This document shows positions 46,898 through 57,394 of a stretch of 64,000 nucleotides of DNA, piece by piece. The position numbers were made by a program, and so were the translations under genes. Source of the DNA: Sulfuritalea sp. Its GTDB lineage: Bacteria > Pseudomonadota > Gammaproteobacteria > Burkholderiales > Rhodocyclaceae. Numbering within the stretch: the first letter of the stretch is position 1; the number at the start of each line of letters is the position of its first letter. The DNA is taken from positions 116,615-180,614 of the forward strand of contig JADJUP010000026.1 of NCBI GenBank assembly GCA_016716965.1. The letters run 5' to 3'. The notes below the pieces were generated by a model that was not told the origin of the DNA, did no database searches, and worked only from the letters and a program-made list of their open reading frames with translations.

Positions 46898-47103
46898 CCT
46901 ACGAGGAACACCTCGACGAAGTTACCACCCTGATCACGGAACTGTTCGATGCCAGGGACAAGGCGGCGATCGACATGGTGATGCGCGCCCAGGCCGACGA
47001 CTTTTTCAGCGGCCACGACGACGATCCGTCGATCTGTACCCAGCAACGTGCCGAGCAGGATGCGCGGCTGGTGTACAAGAAGTATAGGGGGGGCGATCGC
47101 TAG
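46894..47103 (+). CDS. Small acidic protein, unknown
   Basis: 69 residues from GTG 46894, coupled to the VF530 stop. Two predicted helices (EEHLDEVTTLITELFDARDKAAIDMVMRAQ). No family recognised. Confidence 0.55.
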   Translation: MTYEEHLDEVTTLITELFDARDKAAIDMVMRAQADDFFSGHDDDPSICTQQRAEQDARLVYKKYRGGDR

Positions 47104-47228
47104 CCTGTCACGTTCGCGGCGATTGGCGCAACGATCGGCAAGCGGAGAATGACGGAAAGGCTCGCCATTGCTGACTCCATGCGCGATTGCAGAGTGATGC
47201 GAGAGTTCTATTTTATGCGTCGATTCTA

Positions 47229-47257
47229 TTGCGGACGACGTCCGATTTACCTAGAAT
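47229..47257 (+). promoter_or_regulatory. Sigma-70-type promoter for the HD-GYP gene
   Basis: TTGCGG, 17 bases, TAGAAT in the 302-base gap before the response-regulator gene; predicted start near 47264, leaving a ~140-base leader. Otherwise the gap shows no gene. Confidence 0.5.
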
Positions 47258-47405
47258 CGATCAGCGAAGGGCGCCCTGTGCCCACCTTGAGAATGCAATT
47301 GCCAACCCCGATGTCGATCGATCATTTCGGGTCATCCGAACCGACAAGCATGTACGACTCACGAGTTCGTCCTGTGGTTCGACGCACAGGCGCGAGATCT
47401 GCGTC

Positions 47406-48471
47406 ATGAGCCTGTCCGTCGTGATCGTCGATGACTCCGAGATCAACCTCACGGTGCTGAGGCACCTCGTGGCGAAGATCGACGGACTGCAGCCGCTTTG
47501 CTTCGATGCGTCGCAAAAGGCACTGGACTGGTGCACGACGAACGAGGTCGATATCGTCATCGTCGATTACATGATGCCCGCGCCCGACGGCCTCGAGTTC
47601 ATTCGCCGATTTCAGGAAGTCGACGGCAGGCAGGATGTGCCGGCGATCATGATCACGGCAAACGATCTCCGCGAGGTGCGCTATGCCGCGCTGCAGGCCG
47701 GGGCCACCGATTTCCTGACCAAGCCGGTGGACAAGACCGAGTTCACCGCCCGGATCCGCAACATAAGCCAGTTGCGCCACGCCCAGAAGCTGCTCGGCGA
47801 CCGTGCCGCGCTGCTGGCGCAGGAAGTCGCTGCCGCCACGGCGGTCATTGCGGAACGCGAACGCGAAACCATTTTCCGGCTGTCCAAGGCGGCCGAATAC
47901 CGCGATCCGGAAACCGGCGGACACATCCTGCGCATGGCCCACTATTCGCGCCTGATCGCGGAACGCCTGGGCCTGGCGCCGCAGGAGCAGCAGTTGATTC
48001 TCGAAGCGGCGCCGATGCACGATATTGGCAAGGTCGGGACTCCCGACCATATCCTGCTGAAGCCGGGCCGACTCGACGCCGAGGAATTCACGATCATGAA
48101 GCGCCATGCCGAGATCGGGCACCGGATCCTGCGCAACAGTACGTCGCCCATCCTCAACGCTGCGGCAATCGTGGCCCTGTCCCATCACGAGAAATTTGAC
48201 GGCAGCGGCTATCCGCAGGGCCTTGTCGGCGATGCCATTCCGCTTCATGGCCGCATCGTGGCGGTCGCCGACGTGTTCGACGCGCTGACCTCGGCCCGCC
48301 CCCTACAAGCGGGCCTGGGAAATCGATGCTGCGAGGGAATTCATCCTCGACAACAGCGGTTCGCATTTCGACCCGCGGTGTGTCGACGCATTCACCGGCG
48401 CCTGGAGCGAGGTGCTTGCCATCCGCTCCCGGTTCCTCGACGAGAACCTGGAATCCAGTACCGACAATTGA
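47406..48471 (+). CDS. Response regulator with HD-GYP domain (frameshifted near end)
   Basis: Receiver domain (1-125, VDYMMP phospho-Asp, T and K in TKPVDK), coiled linker, then HD-GYP phosphodiesterase: HDIGK, HAEIGHRIL, HHEKFDGSGYP. It should degrade cyclic di-GMP; the GYP motif reads SGYP with GSGYPQGL. An extra C at about 48306 shifts the last 55 codons. Likely paired with one of the two hybrid kinases beside it. Confidence 0.88.
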
Positions 48472-48484
48472 ATTTTGGACGAAC

Positions 48485-49631
48485 ATGAAAATCCATCAGA
48501 TAACTCTCACTGACTGGAAGTCGCCGGACCGGCAACTTCAGCCCCTCGTCGCCCTCGGCCCCAACCTGGTGCTGGTCTTCGGCGCGACTCCGTTCTTTTC
48601 CAGCGGCGATGCGAACGCGCTTGCCGGCCGGTTTCCGGGGGCTGTCGTGATCGGATGTTCGACGGCGGGAGAAGTGTCGACACAGGGGGTTCAGGAAGGC
48701 AGCGTGGTGGTCACCGCGGTTCGCCTCGATGCCACCCGGATCGTCGCCGGCACCACGGATCTTGCCGGCATGGGCGATTCGCGTGCGGCCGGCGAGCGCC
48801 TGGGGCGGCAGCTTGCCGCGCCGGGGCTGGGCCTGGTGCTGGTCTTCGGCCAGGGCGTGGAAATCAACGGCAGTGCGCTGATCCAGGGCATGGCCGAGGT
48901 CCTCGGGACCTCGGTTCCGATTACCGGCGGGCTGGCCGGTGACGACGGCGCCTTCGTCAAGACGTGGACCCTGGGTGTGAACGGCGCCTCGGATCGCGCC
49001 GTCGTCGCGGTCGGACTTGCCGGTGAGGGCTTGCGGATCGGCCATGGCTCCTATGGCGGCTGGGCAACGTTCGGACCCGCGCGCAAGGTGACTCGATGCG
49101 AGGGCAATGTCCTTTACGAACTCGACGGCGAGCCGGCGCTGGACATCTACAAGCGTTACCTGGGCGAATACGCGCGCGACCTGCCGGCCTCGGGACTGCT
49201 TTTTCCCTTCGCCATGCTCGGCGACGACATGAGCGCGATCGGCCTCATTCGTACCATCCTCGGTATCGACGAGCAGGCAGGCAGCCTGACGCTTGCCGGC
49301 GAGATACTGCAGGGTGGCTACCTCCAAGCTGATGCACGCGTCCACCGATGCTCTGATCGATGGAGCCGAGACGGCGGCCAACGCGGTGGCGGCGATGACC
49401 GGACCGACGGCGGCGGAGGCGAGGCTGGCCATCCTGGTGTCCTGCGTCGGCCGCAAGCTGGTGATGGGCGACCGCGTCGCGGAGGAAGTGGAGGCCGTGG
49501 CCGCCGTATTGGGAACCACCGCCGTCTGTACCGGGTTCTACTCCTATGGGGAAATAAGCCCGTTTGCGGCCGGGGCAACGTGCCGGTTGCACAACCAGAC
49601 GATGACCATCACGACCATTGCGGAGGCCTGA
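48485..49631 (+). CDS. FIST-domain sensory protein (frameshifted)
   Basis: About 382 residues: FIST N domain (LVLVFGATPFFSSG, GCSTAGEVST) and FIST C domain (ILVSCVGRKLVMG, GFYSYGEISPF). FIST proteins are intracellular sensors, often of amino acids, and usually lie next to signalling proteins. Extra C at about 49325. A NO-sensing relative exists in the NosP (FIST) family; the FYSYGEI end is typical of that group, so NO or haem binding is possible. Confidence 0.85.
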
Positions 49632-49683
49632 ACCGGGTCCATGCCCGTCAGGGGCGCCGCAAGGACCAGGGGCCTTGAAATCC

Positions 49684-52600
49684 ATGCATAAAACGCTGAT
49701 GCGCCAGTTGCGCCGTTCGGTCGGAATCGAGGACGCCGAGCATCTCCAAAGATTCCAGTCCGCCCTGGCCGCCCTGGCGCTGCGCGAGGACATTGCGCCT
49801 GACCTGGCACGCGGTCTTTCGGGGTTGGGCGACGTGTTCGAGCGGATGTCGGCAACCTACGAGCAGCATGACCGCGACCTTGCCCTGCGCACCCGCAGCC
49901 TGGAGCTCAGTTCCGACGAACTGACCGCGGCCAATCGGCAACTTCAGGTCGAACTCGCCAATCGCGAAACCGCGATCAACGGCCTGCGCGAAACCGCGCG
50001 TTCGCTGCAGGAGGAGATCGGATTCGCCGGGTCGGTCGACAACGCCGAGAGCCTCGACGGGCTGATCGAAGTCGTATCGCGCCTGGCTCGTTCACATCGC
50101 GAAGCCAATCGCGCGCTGGAGAACCAGAAGTTCGCCCTCGACCAGCACGCGATCGTCAGCGTCACCGATCCGACGGGCACCATCACCTATGCCAATGACA
50201 GGTTTTGCGAGATCAGTGGCTACTCGCGCCAGGAGCTGGAAGGCGCCAATCACCGGATCGTCAATTCCGGATTTCACCCCGGAGTTCTTTCGCGAATTGT
50301 GGCAGACCATTGCGGCGGGGAAGGTCTGGCGCGGAGAAGTGCGCAATCGCGCGAAGGATGGCAGCTTCTACTGGGTGGCGGCGACCATCGTGCCCTTCCT
50401 CGACGATGAACGGCGGCCGTACCAGTACGTCGCGATTCGCACCGACATCACGGCACGCTACCAGGCGACGGAGAAGCTGCAGGAACAGCTGCATTTCGTC
50501 GAAGAGCTTATCGAGGCTATTCCGCTTCCGGTCTACGTCAAGGACGAACAGCGCCGCTACAGCGTGCTCAATCGCGCCTTCGAGGAATTCTTTGGCATTT
50601 CCCGCGCCGACTACCTGGGCAAGACGGTGTATGAACTGCTGGATGCCGATGGTGCCGCGGTTCAAGAAGAGCATGACCGCGAACTGTTGCAGGCAATATC
50701 CCACCAGATGTACGAGGCGAAAATCCCGCAGCGCAACGGCATCGTCCGTGACGGCATCTATTACAAGGCGACGCGGACCAGGGCCGATGGCTCGATCGCC
50801 GGACTGGTGGGCACCATATCCGACATCACGGAGCGCAAGGAATGGGAGCGCGAGACCTTGCGCGCAAAGGAGCAGGCGGAGGCCGCCAACAGGGCAAAGA
50901 GCGACTTTCTCGCCAACATGAGCCACGAGATCCGCACACCCATGAACGGCATCCTCGGCATGACCGAACTTGCGCTCGATACCGATCTGACTGCGGAGCA
51001 GAGCGAGCTGCTCAAGGTGGTCAAATCCTCGACCGAAGCCCTGCTGACGGTGATCAACGACATCCTGGATTTTTCCAAGATCGAAGCCGGCAAGATGAAC
51101 ATCGAGGAAGTGGCTTTCGACATCCAGGAAGTGCTCGGTGCCACCCTCAAGACCATGGCCGCGCGCGCCGGGGGCAAAGGCCTCGAACTGGCCAGCAACG
51201 TCGATCCGGATATTCCTCCGCTTGTCGGCGGCGATTCGGGACGACTGCGGCAGGTGCTGCTCAACCTGGTAGGCAATGCGATCAAGTTCACCGAGCGGGG
51301 CGAGATCGTTGTGCGCGCCTACCTGGAGGAACGGGATGCAGTGGGCGACGGTGCATTTTTCGGTGCGCGATACCGGCATCGGCATCGAAAGAGCAAGCAG
51401 GAATCGATCTTCGAAGCCTTTGCCCAGGAAGATACGTCGACCACACGCAGGTACGGAGGCACCGGTCTCGGCCTGACCATTTCCGCCCGGCTGATCTCGA
51501 TGATGCACGGGCGCATCTGGTGGACAGCGAGCCGGGGCGCGGCAGCACTTTCCACTTCCTGATCCGGTTCGCCGCCGTCGGGGCCGCTGCGGATCACCCG
51601 CTGCCGTCGCACCAGCACCTGGACGGGCTGCATGCATTGGTCATCGATGACAGTGCCGTCACTCGCGACATCCTGGTAAGTACGCTGGCCGGCTGGGGCG
51701 TCAATGCCGTGTCGGCTGGTTCCGGCGAGGCCGGCATCAAGTTGCTCGAAACCGCCTCGCAGGCCTTCGCCTTCGTGCTGCTGGATGCCAAGATGCCGCG
51801 GCTCGACGGCGTCGGCACGGCGCGCATCATCGGCAGGCTGCCCGCCGAGCGGCGACCGGCAATCGTCATGTTGTCGCCGGTGGGAAGCCGCGACACCGAC
51901 TCGTGGCGTGACGCCGGCATTGCCGGCTGCGTCGACAAGCCGGTTCGGCAGTCCGAGTTGCTGGAGGCCATCCTCGATGCCCTCGGGGTAGGAGAGCCGG
52001 CGACGGACGGTGGCGGGGTTCAGGCGCGGCATGCGCCGACCAGGTCGCCGATGGACATCCTGGTGGTGGAAGACCACCCGGTCAACCAGAAACTTGCGCT
52101 GGCGATGCTGGAAAAATGGGGCCATCGTCCGGTGCTCGCCCAGGACGGACGGGATGCCCTTGAAAAATTGTCCGTGCACCGATACGACCTGATCCTGATG
52201 GACATGCAAATGCCGGTCATGGATGGCCTGGAGGCGACCCGGCACTTTCGCGCACGGGAAACCGGAGCGCGAACGCCGATCATTGCCATGACCGCGAATG
52301 CCATGGACGGGGATCGTGAAACCTGCCTCGCGGCCGGCATGGACGAGTACCTCAGCAAGCCGATCCGGGCGGCCGATCTGCTGACCTTGCTCGACCGGTT
52401 TGCGCCCGCTCGCGGCGGCGGAAGCGGATTCGACTATGCCACGGCGCTTGCCGGCGAGGATCGCGAAATCCTGGAAATCGTGGCCGAGCCGTTCATCGCG
52501 TTCTTTCCCGGGGAAATTGTGACCATGCGAACTGCGCTGGCGGCCGGCGACCAGGCCCTGTTGCGCCGGACGGCCCATTCGCTGGTTGGAAACTGCGCGA

Positions 52601-52767
52601 TCTTCGGCGCCACGCCAATGGTCCAGGCCGCGCGCAAGATCGAAAAACATGATCCCGGCCGCGATCCCGAACTCGATGTCGGCGCGCTGATCTCCGTCCT
52701 CGAGGAAGACTTCAAGGTTCTGGCCGTGGAGATCCGCGAACAACTGGCGCGACCCGCTCCCGGATAG
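49684..52767 (+). CDS. Multi-domain hybrid histidine kinase (frameshifted)
   Basis: Cytoplasmic sensor of about 1,027 residues: coiled N-terminus, two PAS domains (about 150-260 and 270-385), HisKA (SHEIRTPMNGILGMTELAL), HATPase, two receiver domains (second with DMQMPVMDG) and a C-terminal Hpt domain (RRTAHSLVGNCAIFGA). Frame breaks near 50277 (+C), 51345, 51395 and 51513 (-G). Lacking membrane helices, it probably takes its signal from the neighbouring FIST protein, as NosP does with its kinases. Confidence 0.88.
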
Positions 52768-52904
52768 CCGGGGGAGTCAGCGGGTGCTGCGGCGGCCCCG
52801 GTGACGCGGCGGATCGATCTGCGGCCGGTTCGCGGTCTGGCTTCCGGATAGAAGGGGCGCTGGCATGGGTCGGCAACCAGCAGCCTTGCGCGCGCGCTGG
52901 TCAA

Positions 52905-53342
52905 TCAGGGCTTCCTGCTCCACTTGCCATCGGCATCGCGCAGCCACCAGCCGGACTTCCACTGCTGGTTCCAGCGCGCGCGCATCAGTTCCCATATTTC
53001 GGGTTCGGCGTCGCGCCGGTGGTTGCTGTCGGCCAGGGCCTGGATCAGCGCGCGGCGTTCCTGGTTCTCGACGTCGATCAGCTTTTCCGCGATCTGGCGC
53101 TTGGCGAGGCCCATCTTGACGCCGTCGCGCAGGTAGATGAAGCCGTCCTTGCCGAGGCCGATCTCGCCGGCCTCGTAGAAGCGCACCAGGCGAGACGTGC
53201 GCTGCGCGAGGGCATGCTTGACCACCACCACAGGCGGCGTACCGATGTCGAGGTTGATCGGCGGCTTGGCGGCATCCTTCGCGGGTTCGGCGGCGAGCGC
53301 GGGCAGGGACAGGCAGGCGAGCAGGAGCACAACTTTCTTCAT
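52905..53342 (-). CDS. YdbL-like (DUF1318) secreted protein
   Basis: 145 residues, signal peptide, then the DUF1318 pattern: RFYEAGEIGLGKDGFIYLRDG, VENQERRALIQALADSN and a Trp-rich end (WNQQWKSGWWLRDADGKW). Function unknown; usually found with YnbE/YdbH outer-membrane proteins, absent here. It follows the SCO gene on the same strand. Confidence 0.75.
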   Translation of the reverse strand: MKKVVLLLACLSLPALAAEPAKDAAKPPINLDIGTPPVVVVKHALAQRTSRLVRFYEAGEIGLGKDGFIYLRDGVKMGLAKRQIAEKLIDVENQERRALIQALADSNHRRDAEPEIWELMRARWNQQWKSGWWLRDADGKWSRKP

Positions 53343-53363
53343 GGTGATATCCGTAATTTGGAC

Positions 53364-53945
53364 CTATTTGCCAGCGAGAAGCAGTTTCAGGTCGGCAGCG
53401 ACCTTGGCCGGAGCCTCGCCATGGCGAAGCAACAGGCGCAGCCTGCCTTGCGGGTCGAAGGCGTAGCTGCCGGTGGAGTGGTCCACGCTGTAGCTGCCCG
53501 GTGTCTTGCCCGGCTGCTTGACGTAGAACACCTTGAAATCCTTCGCCACCGCGGCGATGGCTTTTTCGTCGGCGTAGAGGCCGAGGAAGCTCGGGTGGAA
53601 GGCCGGTACGTACTGCGCGAGCAGGGCCTGCGTGTCGCGTTCGGGGTCGAGCGTGGCGAACAGCACTTGTACGCGACTGGCATCATCGCCGAGCAGGGCC
53701 ATGGTTTCGCGCAGGGTGGACAGCGTGGTGGGACAGACGTCGGGGCACTGCGTGTAGCCGAAGAACAGCACCACGGCCTTGCCGCGAAAATCGGCGAGGC
53801 TGCGCGCCTTCCCGTTATGGTCGGTGAGCTTGAAATCCTTGCCCCAATCGACCATTGACAGGTCGGTGCCGGTGAAGTTCGTCGGTTGGGAACAGCCCGC
53901 CAGCAGGGTGGCGAGGCAGATGGCGAGCGCAGCAAACAGTTTCAT
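53364..53945 (-). CDS. SCO/SenC copper chaperone lipoprotein (third)
   Basis: 193 residues from ATG 53945 (lipobox LLAGC); ATG 53972 would add nine residues. SCO motif CPDVCP with distal His (YSVDHSTGSYAFD). It is divergent from the haem-copper-like gene at 54.0 kb and probably loads copper into it. Confidence 0.9.
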   Translation of the reverse strand: MKLFAALAICLATLLAGCSQPTNFTGTDLSMVDWGKDFKLTDHNGKARSLADFRGKAVVLFFGYTQCPDVCPTTLSTLRETMALLGDDASRVQVLFATLDPERDTQALLAQYVPAFHPSFLGLYADEKAIAAVAKDFKVFYVKQPGKTPGSYSVDHSTGSYAFDPQGRLRLLLRHGEAPAKVAADLKLLLAGK

Positions 53946-54025
53946 GACGGAGGTGGAATCGAATTTTTTCATCGCTCGGAAGTGTACCCCGTTTCTCCGC
54001 GGAGCTTGCCGTATACTTCCCGGCT

Positions 54026-55375
54026 TTGCGTGGAGTAATAGTTCAATTGCATACTATCCAGAGTCCCGGCGGCGCCGCGAAATCCCTGGCACGCGCATGG
54101 TTGTGGCTGGGGCTGATGGCCCTGATCGGTTCCGGCCTGCTGGCCATCCTGCTGGTGCTGTCGCGCACCCCGGGCATCCAGGACGTGTTCCCGCTGAAGG
54201 ATTTCTTTCGCGCCGCGCTGGTGGTGCATGTGGACCTTTCGGTGGCGATATGGTTCATGGCTTTCGCCGCGGTGATCTGGAGCGCGCTGGGCCGCGAAGG
54301 TTTCGCCTGGATGGGCTGGGGCGGCTTCGCGCTGGCGGCGGTGGGTACCCTGGTGATGACCGTGTCGCCCTTCCTGCCCGGCGCGGTTCCGGTGCTCAAC
54401 AACTACATTCCGGTGCTGCAGCAGCCGACCTTCTACGCCTCGTTGTGGATCTGCGGCGCCGGCTTCGGCCTCGCCGTGCTGCGCGCGCTGCTGACTACCT
54501 GGCCGCGTCCCGCCTCCGGTTCGCCGCTGCAGCTCGGCGCCTTCCTCGGCGCGGTGGCGGCCTTCCTCGCGCTGGCCGCCTTCGTCTGGTCCTGGATCGT
54601 GGTGCCGCGGGTCGAGGAGAAGATCTACTTCGAAGTCCTGTTCTGGGGCGGCGGCCATACCCTGCAGTTCCAGCATTCCCTGCTGATGGTGGTGGCCTGG
54701 ATCTGGATCGCCATTCATCTCGGACAGGCGCCCGCCGCGTCGCCGCGCGCGCTGTCGGCCATGTTCTGGATCGCCGCCCTGCCGCTGCTGATGGTGCCGG
54801 CGATCTATTTCACGATTCCGGCCGGCGAACTGCCGCACATGGAGCTCTTCGCCAAGCTGATGATCTGGGGCCATCCCTACATGGCGCCGCTGATCCTGGT
54901 CGGTTTCCTTGGCCTGCTGGCCATGCGCAAGGTGCCGGCCCATGCCGCCAAATCGGCCTTCATCGCCTCGTTTTCGCTGTTCGCTGTCGGCGGCGTGCTG
55001 GCCTACATGATCCAGGGCGTGAACGTGGTGATCCCGGCGCACTATCACGGCTCCACGGTGGGCGTCACGCTGGCCTTCATGGGCCTGGCCTACGTGCTGC
55101 TGCCGCAACTGGGCTTCGGCGAAGTCGAAGGCCGCATGGCGCGCTGGCAGCCCTATGTGTATGGCGGCGGGCAACTGATCCACATCCTCGGCCTGGCCTG
55201 GTCGGGCGGCTACGGCGTGCAGCGCAAGGTGGCCGGCGCCGAACAGGCGCTGACCACGCTGCCGCAGAAGATCGGCATGGGCATGATGGGCGCCGGCGGG
55301 CTCATCGCGGTGATCGGCGGCATCATGTTCGTGCTGGTCTGCCTCAAGCTCATGCTGCCGAAGAAGCGCGGCTGA
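54026..55375 (+). CDS. Divergent haem-copper oxidase subunit I-like protein
   Basis: Up to 449 residues and about 12 helices; the start is uncertain (TTG 54026 or TTG 54047). Low-spin haem His H68 (VVHVDL) pairs with H341, and H339 is the high-spin haem ligand (PAHYHG). Helix VI has GGGHTLQFQH (H211), but the usual Cys/Tyr and the HH pair of helix VII are not present: PHMEL (H271-M272) takes that place, and no cross-linked Tyr is seen at H211+4 (F215). It may be annotated as a cbb3-type subunit, but the site is not that of a known O2 reductase. NO reduction is one possibility. Confidence 0.75.
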   Translation: MRGVIVQLHTIQSPGGAAKSLARAWLWLGLMALIGSGLLAILLVLSRTPGIQDVFPLKDFFRAALVVHVDLSVAIWFMAFAAVIWSALGREGFAWMGWGGFALAAVGTLVMTVSPFLPGAVPVLNNYIPVLQQPTFYASLWICGAGFGLAVLRALLTTWPRPASGSPLQLGAFLGAVAAFLALAAFVWSWIVVPRVEEKIYFEVLFWGGGHTLQFQHSLLMVVAWIWIAIHLGQAPAASPRALSAMFWIAALPLLMVPAIYFTIPAGELPHMELFAKLMIWGHPYMAPLILVGFLGLLAMRKVPAHAAKSAFIASFSLFAVGGVLAYMIQGVNVVIPAHYHGSTVGVTLAFMGLAYVLLPQLGFGEVEGRMARWQPYVYGGGQLIHILGLAWSGGYGVQRKVAGAEQALTTLPQKIGMGMMGAGGLIAVIGGIMFVLVCLKLMLPKKRG

Positions 55376-55399
55376 CCATCGCGCCGCGCCGCCGACTGC

Positions 55400-55423
55400 A
55401 AGAGTCGGCGCCGGTGGTACGGC
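55400..55423 (-). repeat. Dispersed 24-nt element, copy 11 (intergenic)
   Basis: Minus copy GCCGT-ACCA-CCGGCGCCGACTCT between convergent genes. With GCCGACT at 55391-55397 it forms a 7-bp hairpin that could act as a terminator. Confidence 0.75.
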
Positions 55424-55454
55424 GATCGGTGGCACCCGCGTCGGCATTCGGCGC

Positions 55455-57368
55455 CTACTGCTTCGGCTGGAAGGCCATCGAGCGGGCCGAGATGGTGAAG
55501 GCATCGGAGAAGCACATGCCTTCCTCGGCGCCCTGGTTCTTCAGCGAGGGGAAGATCGCCTCCACCATCTTCACCGAGCCGCAGGCGTAGATTTCCTTGC
55601 CGGCGAGGTCGGGGAAGTCGGCCAGGATGGCTTCGTGCACCAGTCCCGTGCGGCCGGTCCATTGGTCCTCCGGCGCGGCGTCCGACAGCACCGGGATGAA
55701 GTGGAAGTTCTCGTGCTCGCGCGCCCAGGTCGCGGGCAACTCCGGCAGGTAGAGGTCGGCCAGGCGGCGCACGCCCCAGTAGAGGTGGATCTGCCGCTTG
55801 AGGCCGCGCCGGAAGGCATCCTCGACCATGCTCTTGACCGGCGCGAAGCCGGTGGCGCCGGCGACGAAGACGATCGGGCGCTCGGATTCGCGCAGCGAGA
55901 AATCGCCCAGCGGGCCTTCGAAGCGGACCGTATCGCCGACCTTCATCTGTTCGAATACATAGGTGGTGTAGCGCCCGCCCGGCATCAGGCGGATCTGCAG
56001 TTCGATCAGGCCCGGCTGGTGCGGCGGGTTGGCGAAGGAGAAGGCGCGGCGCTGGCCGTCGTCGAGGATGATGTTGATGTACTGGCCGGCCTTGAAGGGG
56101 ACCTGTTGCCCCGGCGGCAGTTCGAGCATGACGCGCATCACGTCGTGGCTGAGCTTCTCCATCCTCGCCACGGTGGCGCGGTATTCGCGCAGTGAGTTGG
56201 GCACCGTCGAGGCTTCGTACTCGATCTCGACATCGCCCAATGCGGTGGCGCAGCACAGCAGCACCTTGCCCGCCGCGAGTTCTTCCGGGGAGAGCGCGCC
56301 GGGCTGGTAGAGGCCGGGGGCGACCTGGCCGCCGACCACGGTGCACTTGCAACGCCCGCAGCCGCCGTTGCGGCATTCGTAGGGCAGGTTGATGTCCTGG
56401 CGCAGGCCGGCGTCGAGCAGGGTCTCATCGAAGCGGATGGCGACTGCCCGGTGGTCGGGGTGGAAGGTCACCATCGCCTCGGCCTTGCCCGCGCCCATGC
56501 GCTTGGGCGGCAGCCAGGGGGCTAGGAACAGCAGCAGCGAGAGGCCGACGATGCCGAACCAGAGGTTGATCGGATCGACCACATAGACCAGCGCCAGCAC
56601 CGGCATCTGGAACCAGTCGAAGGCGATGTTGGTCGGCACCACCAGCATGTCGGCCTCGCCGCCCTGACTCACTACCGGCTTGACCAGGGCGAGCACGACG
56701 AACATCAGGGTGAAGGCGATGGCGATCTCGCGCGGCGGGTTGATGTGGGCGCGCGGCACGCGCTGCACATGCACCCAGGCGATGACGCCGGCGATCAGCG
56801 GCGCGCCGAGGTGGATGAAGGCGAGCAGGGTGAACAGGCGGCTGGTGACGTTGTCCTGGTAGATGAAATTGCGGATCAGGGTGCCGTTGAACATCGGCAG
56901 CGCATCGAACCATTCGGCGGTGGCGATGACGACGAACTGCGCCAGCTTGTCCCACACCAGCATGAAGCCGTTGAGGCCCGAGATGTAGACCAGCCAGATC
57001 AGGGCGATGCCGGTAGCCCAGGAGAACCAGCGGAAGCCGCGGTAGCGGTCGTAGGCGAAGTGCCGCAGCATGTGCAGCAGCATGGTCAGGATCATGCCGT
57101 CGGTGGCATAGCGATGCACGCTGCGCATGATGCCGCCCGCCCACCATTGCTCATGGGTGATGCGCTCCACCGATTCGTAGGCGTCATGCACCGCGGTGTC
57201 GGCGAAGATGTAGAGGTAGAACCCGGTGCCGATCAGCAGCCAGAACTGCCAGAAGCTGATGGTGCCGAGGTGGTAGAAGGGATTGATCTTTTCGCCGAAG
57301 GCGACGTTGAACAGGTTTTCGGCGCGCATGAAGAACCAGCGCACGATGGATTGGATGAGTTTCAGCAT
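55455..57368 (-). CDS. Cytochrome b fused to 2Fe-2S ferredoxin and FAD/NAD reductase
   Basis: 637 residues, three modules. (1) Cytochrome b (1-290) with b-haem His H85/H99 and H186/H200, each pair 14 apart and 101 between pairs as in b6/bc1; where PEWY should be it has F-D251-WF. (2) Plant-type ferredoxin (295-385): C332-x4-C337-x2-C340, last Cys C372 or C373. (3) FNR-type reductase (390-637): RAFSFAN for FAD, GATGFAP for NAD(P), ACGSVKM. It should connect NAD(P)H through FAD and 2Fe-2S to two haems b in the membrane, in either direction. The fusion is not one I know from characterised complexes. Confidence 0.8.
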   Translation of the reverse strand: MLKLIQSIVRWFFMRAENLFNVAFGEKINPFYHLGTISFWQFWLLIGTGFYLYIFADTAVHDAYESVERITHEQWWAGGIMRSVHRYATDGMILTMLLHMLRHFAYDRYRGFRWFSWATGIALIWLVYISGLNGFMLVWDKLAQFVVIATAEWFDALPMFNGTLIRNFIYQDNVTSRLFTLLAFIHLGAPLIAGVIAWVHVQRVPRAHINPPREIAIAFTLMFVVLALVKPVVSQGGEADMLVVPTNIAFDWFQMPVLALVYVVDPINLWFGIVGLSLLLFLAPWLPPKRMGAGKAEAMVTFHPDHRAVAIRFDETLLDAGLRQDINLPYECRNGGCGRCKCTVVGGQVAPGLYQPGALSPEELAAGKVLLCCATALGDVEIEYEASTVPNSLREYRATVARMEKLSHDVMRVMLELPPGQQVPFKAGQYINIILDDGQRRAFSFANPPHQPGLIELQIRLMPGGRYTTYVFEQMKVGDTVRFEGPLGDFSLRESERPIVFVAGATGFAPVKSMVEDAFRRGLKRQIHLYWGVRRLADLYLPELPATWAREHENFHFIPVLSDAAPEDQWTGRTGLVHEAILADFPDLAGKEIYACGSVKMVEAIFPSLKNQGAEEGMCFSDAFTISARSMAFQPKQ

Positions 57369-57394
57369 GGTCGTGGTCCGCTTGGAGGGTGGCG

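Noticed and set aside
47149..47409. 86-codon frame upstream of the HD-GYP gene
   Set aside because: No family match, odd composition, and a good sigma-70 promoter lies inside it.
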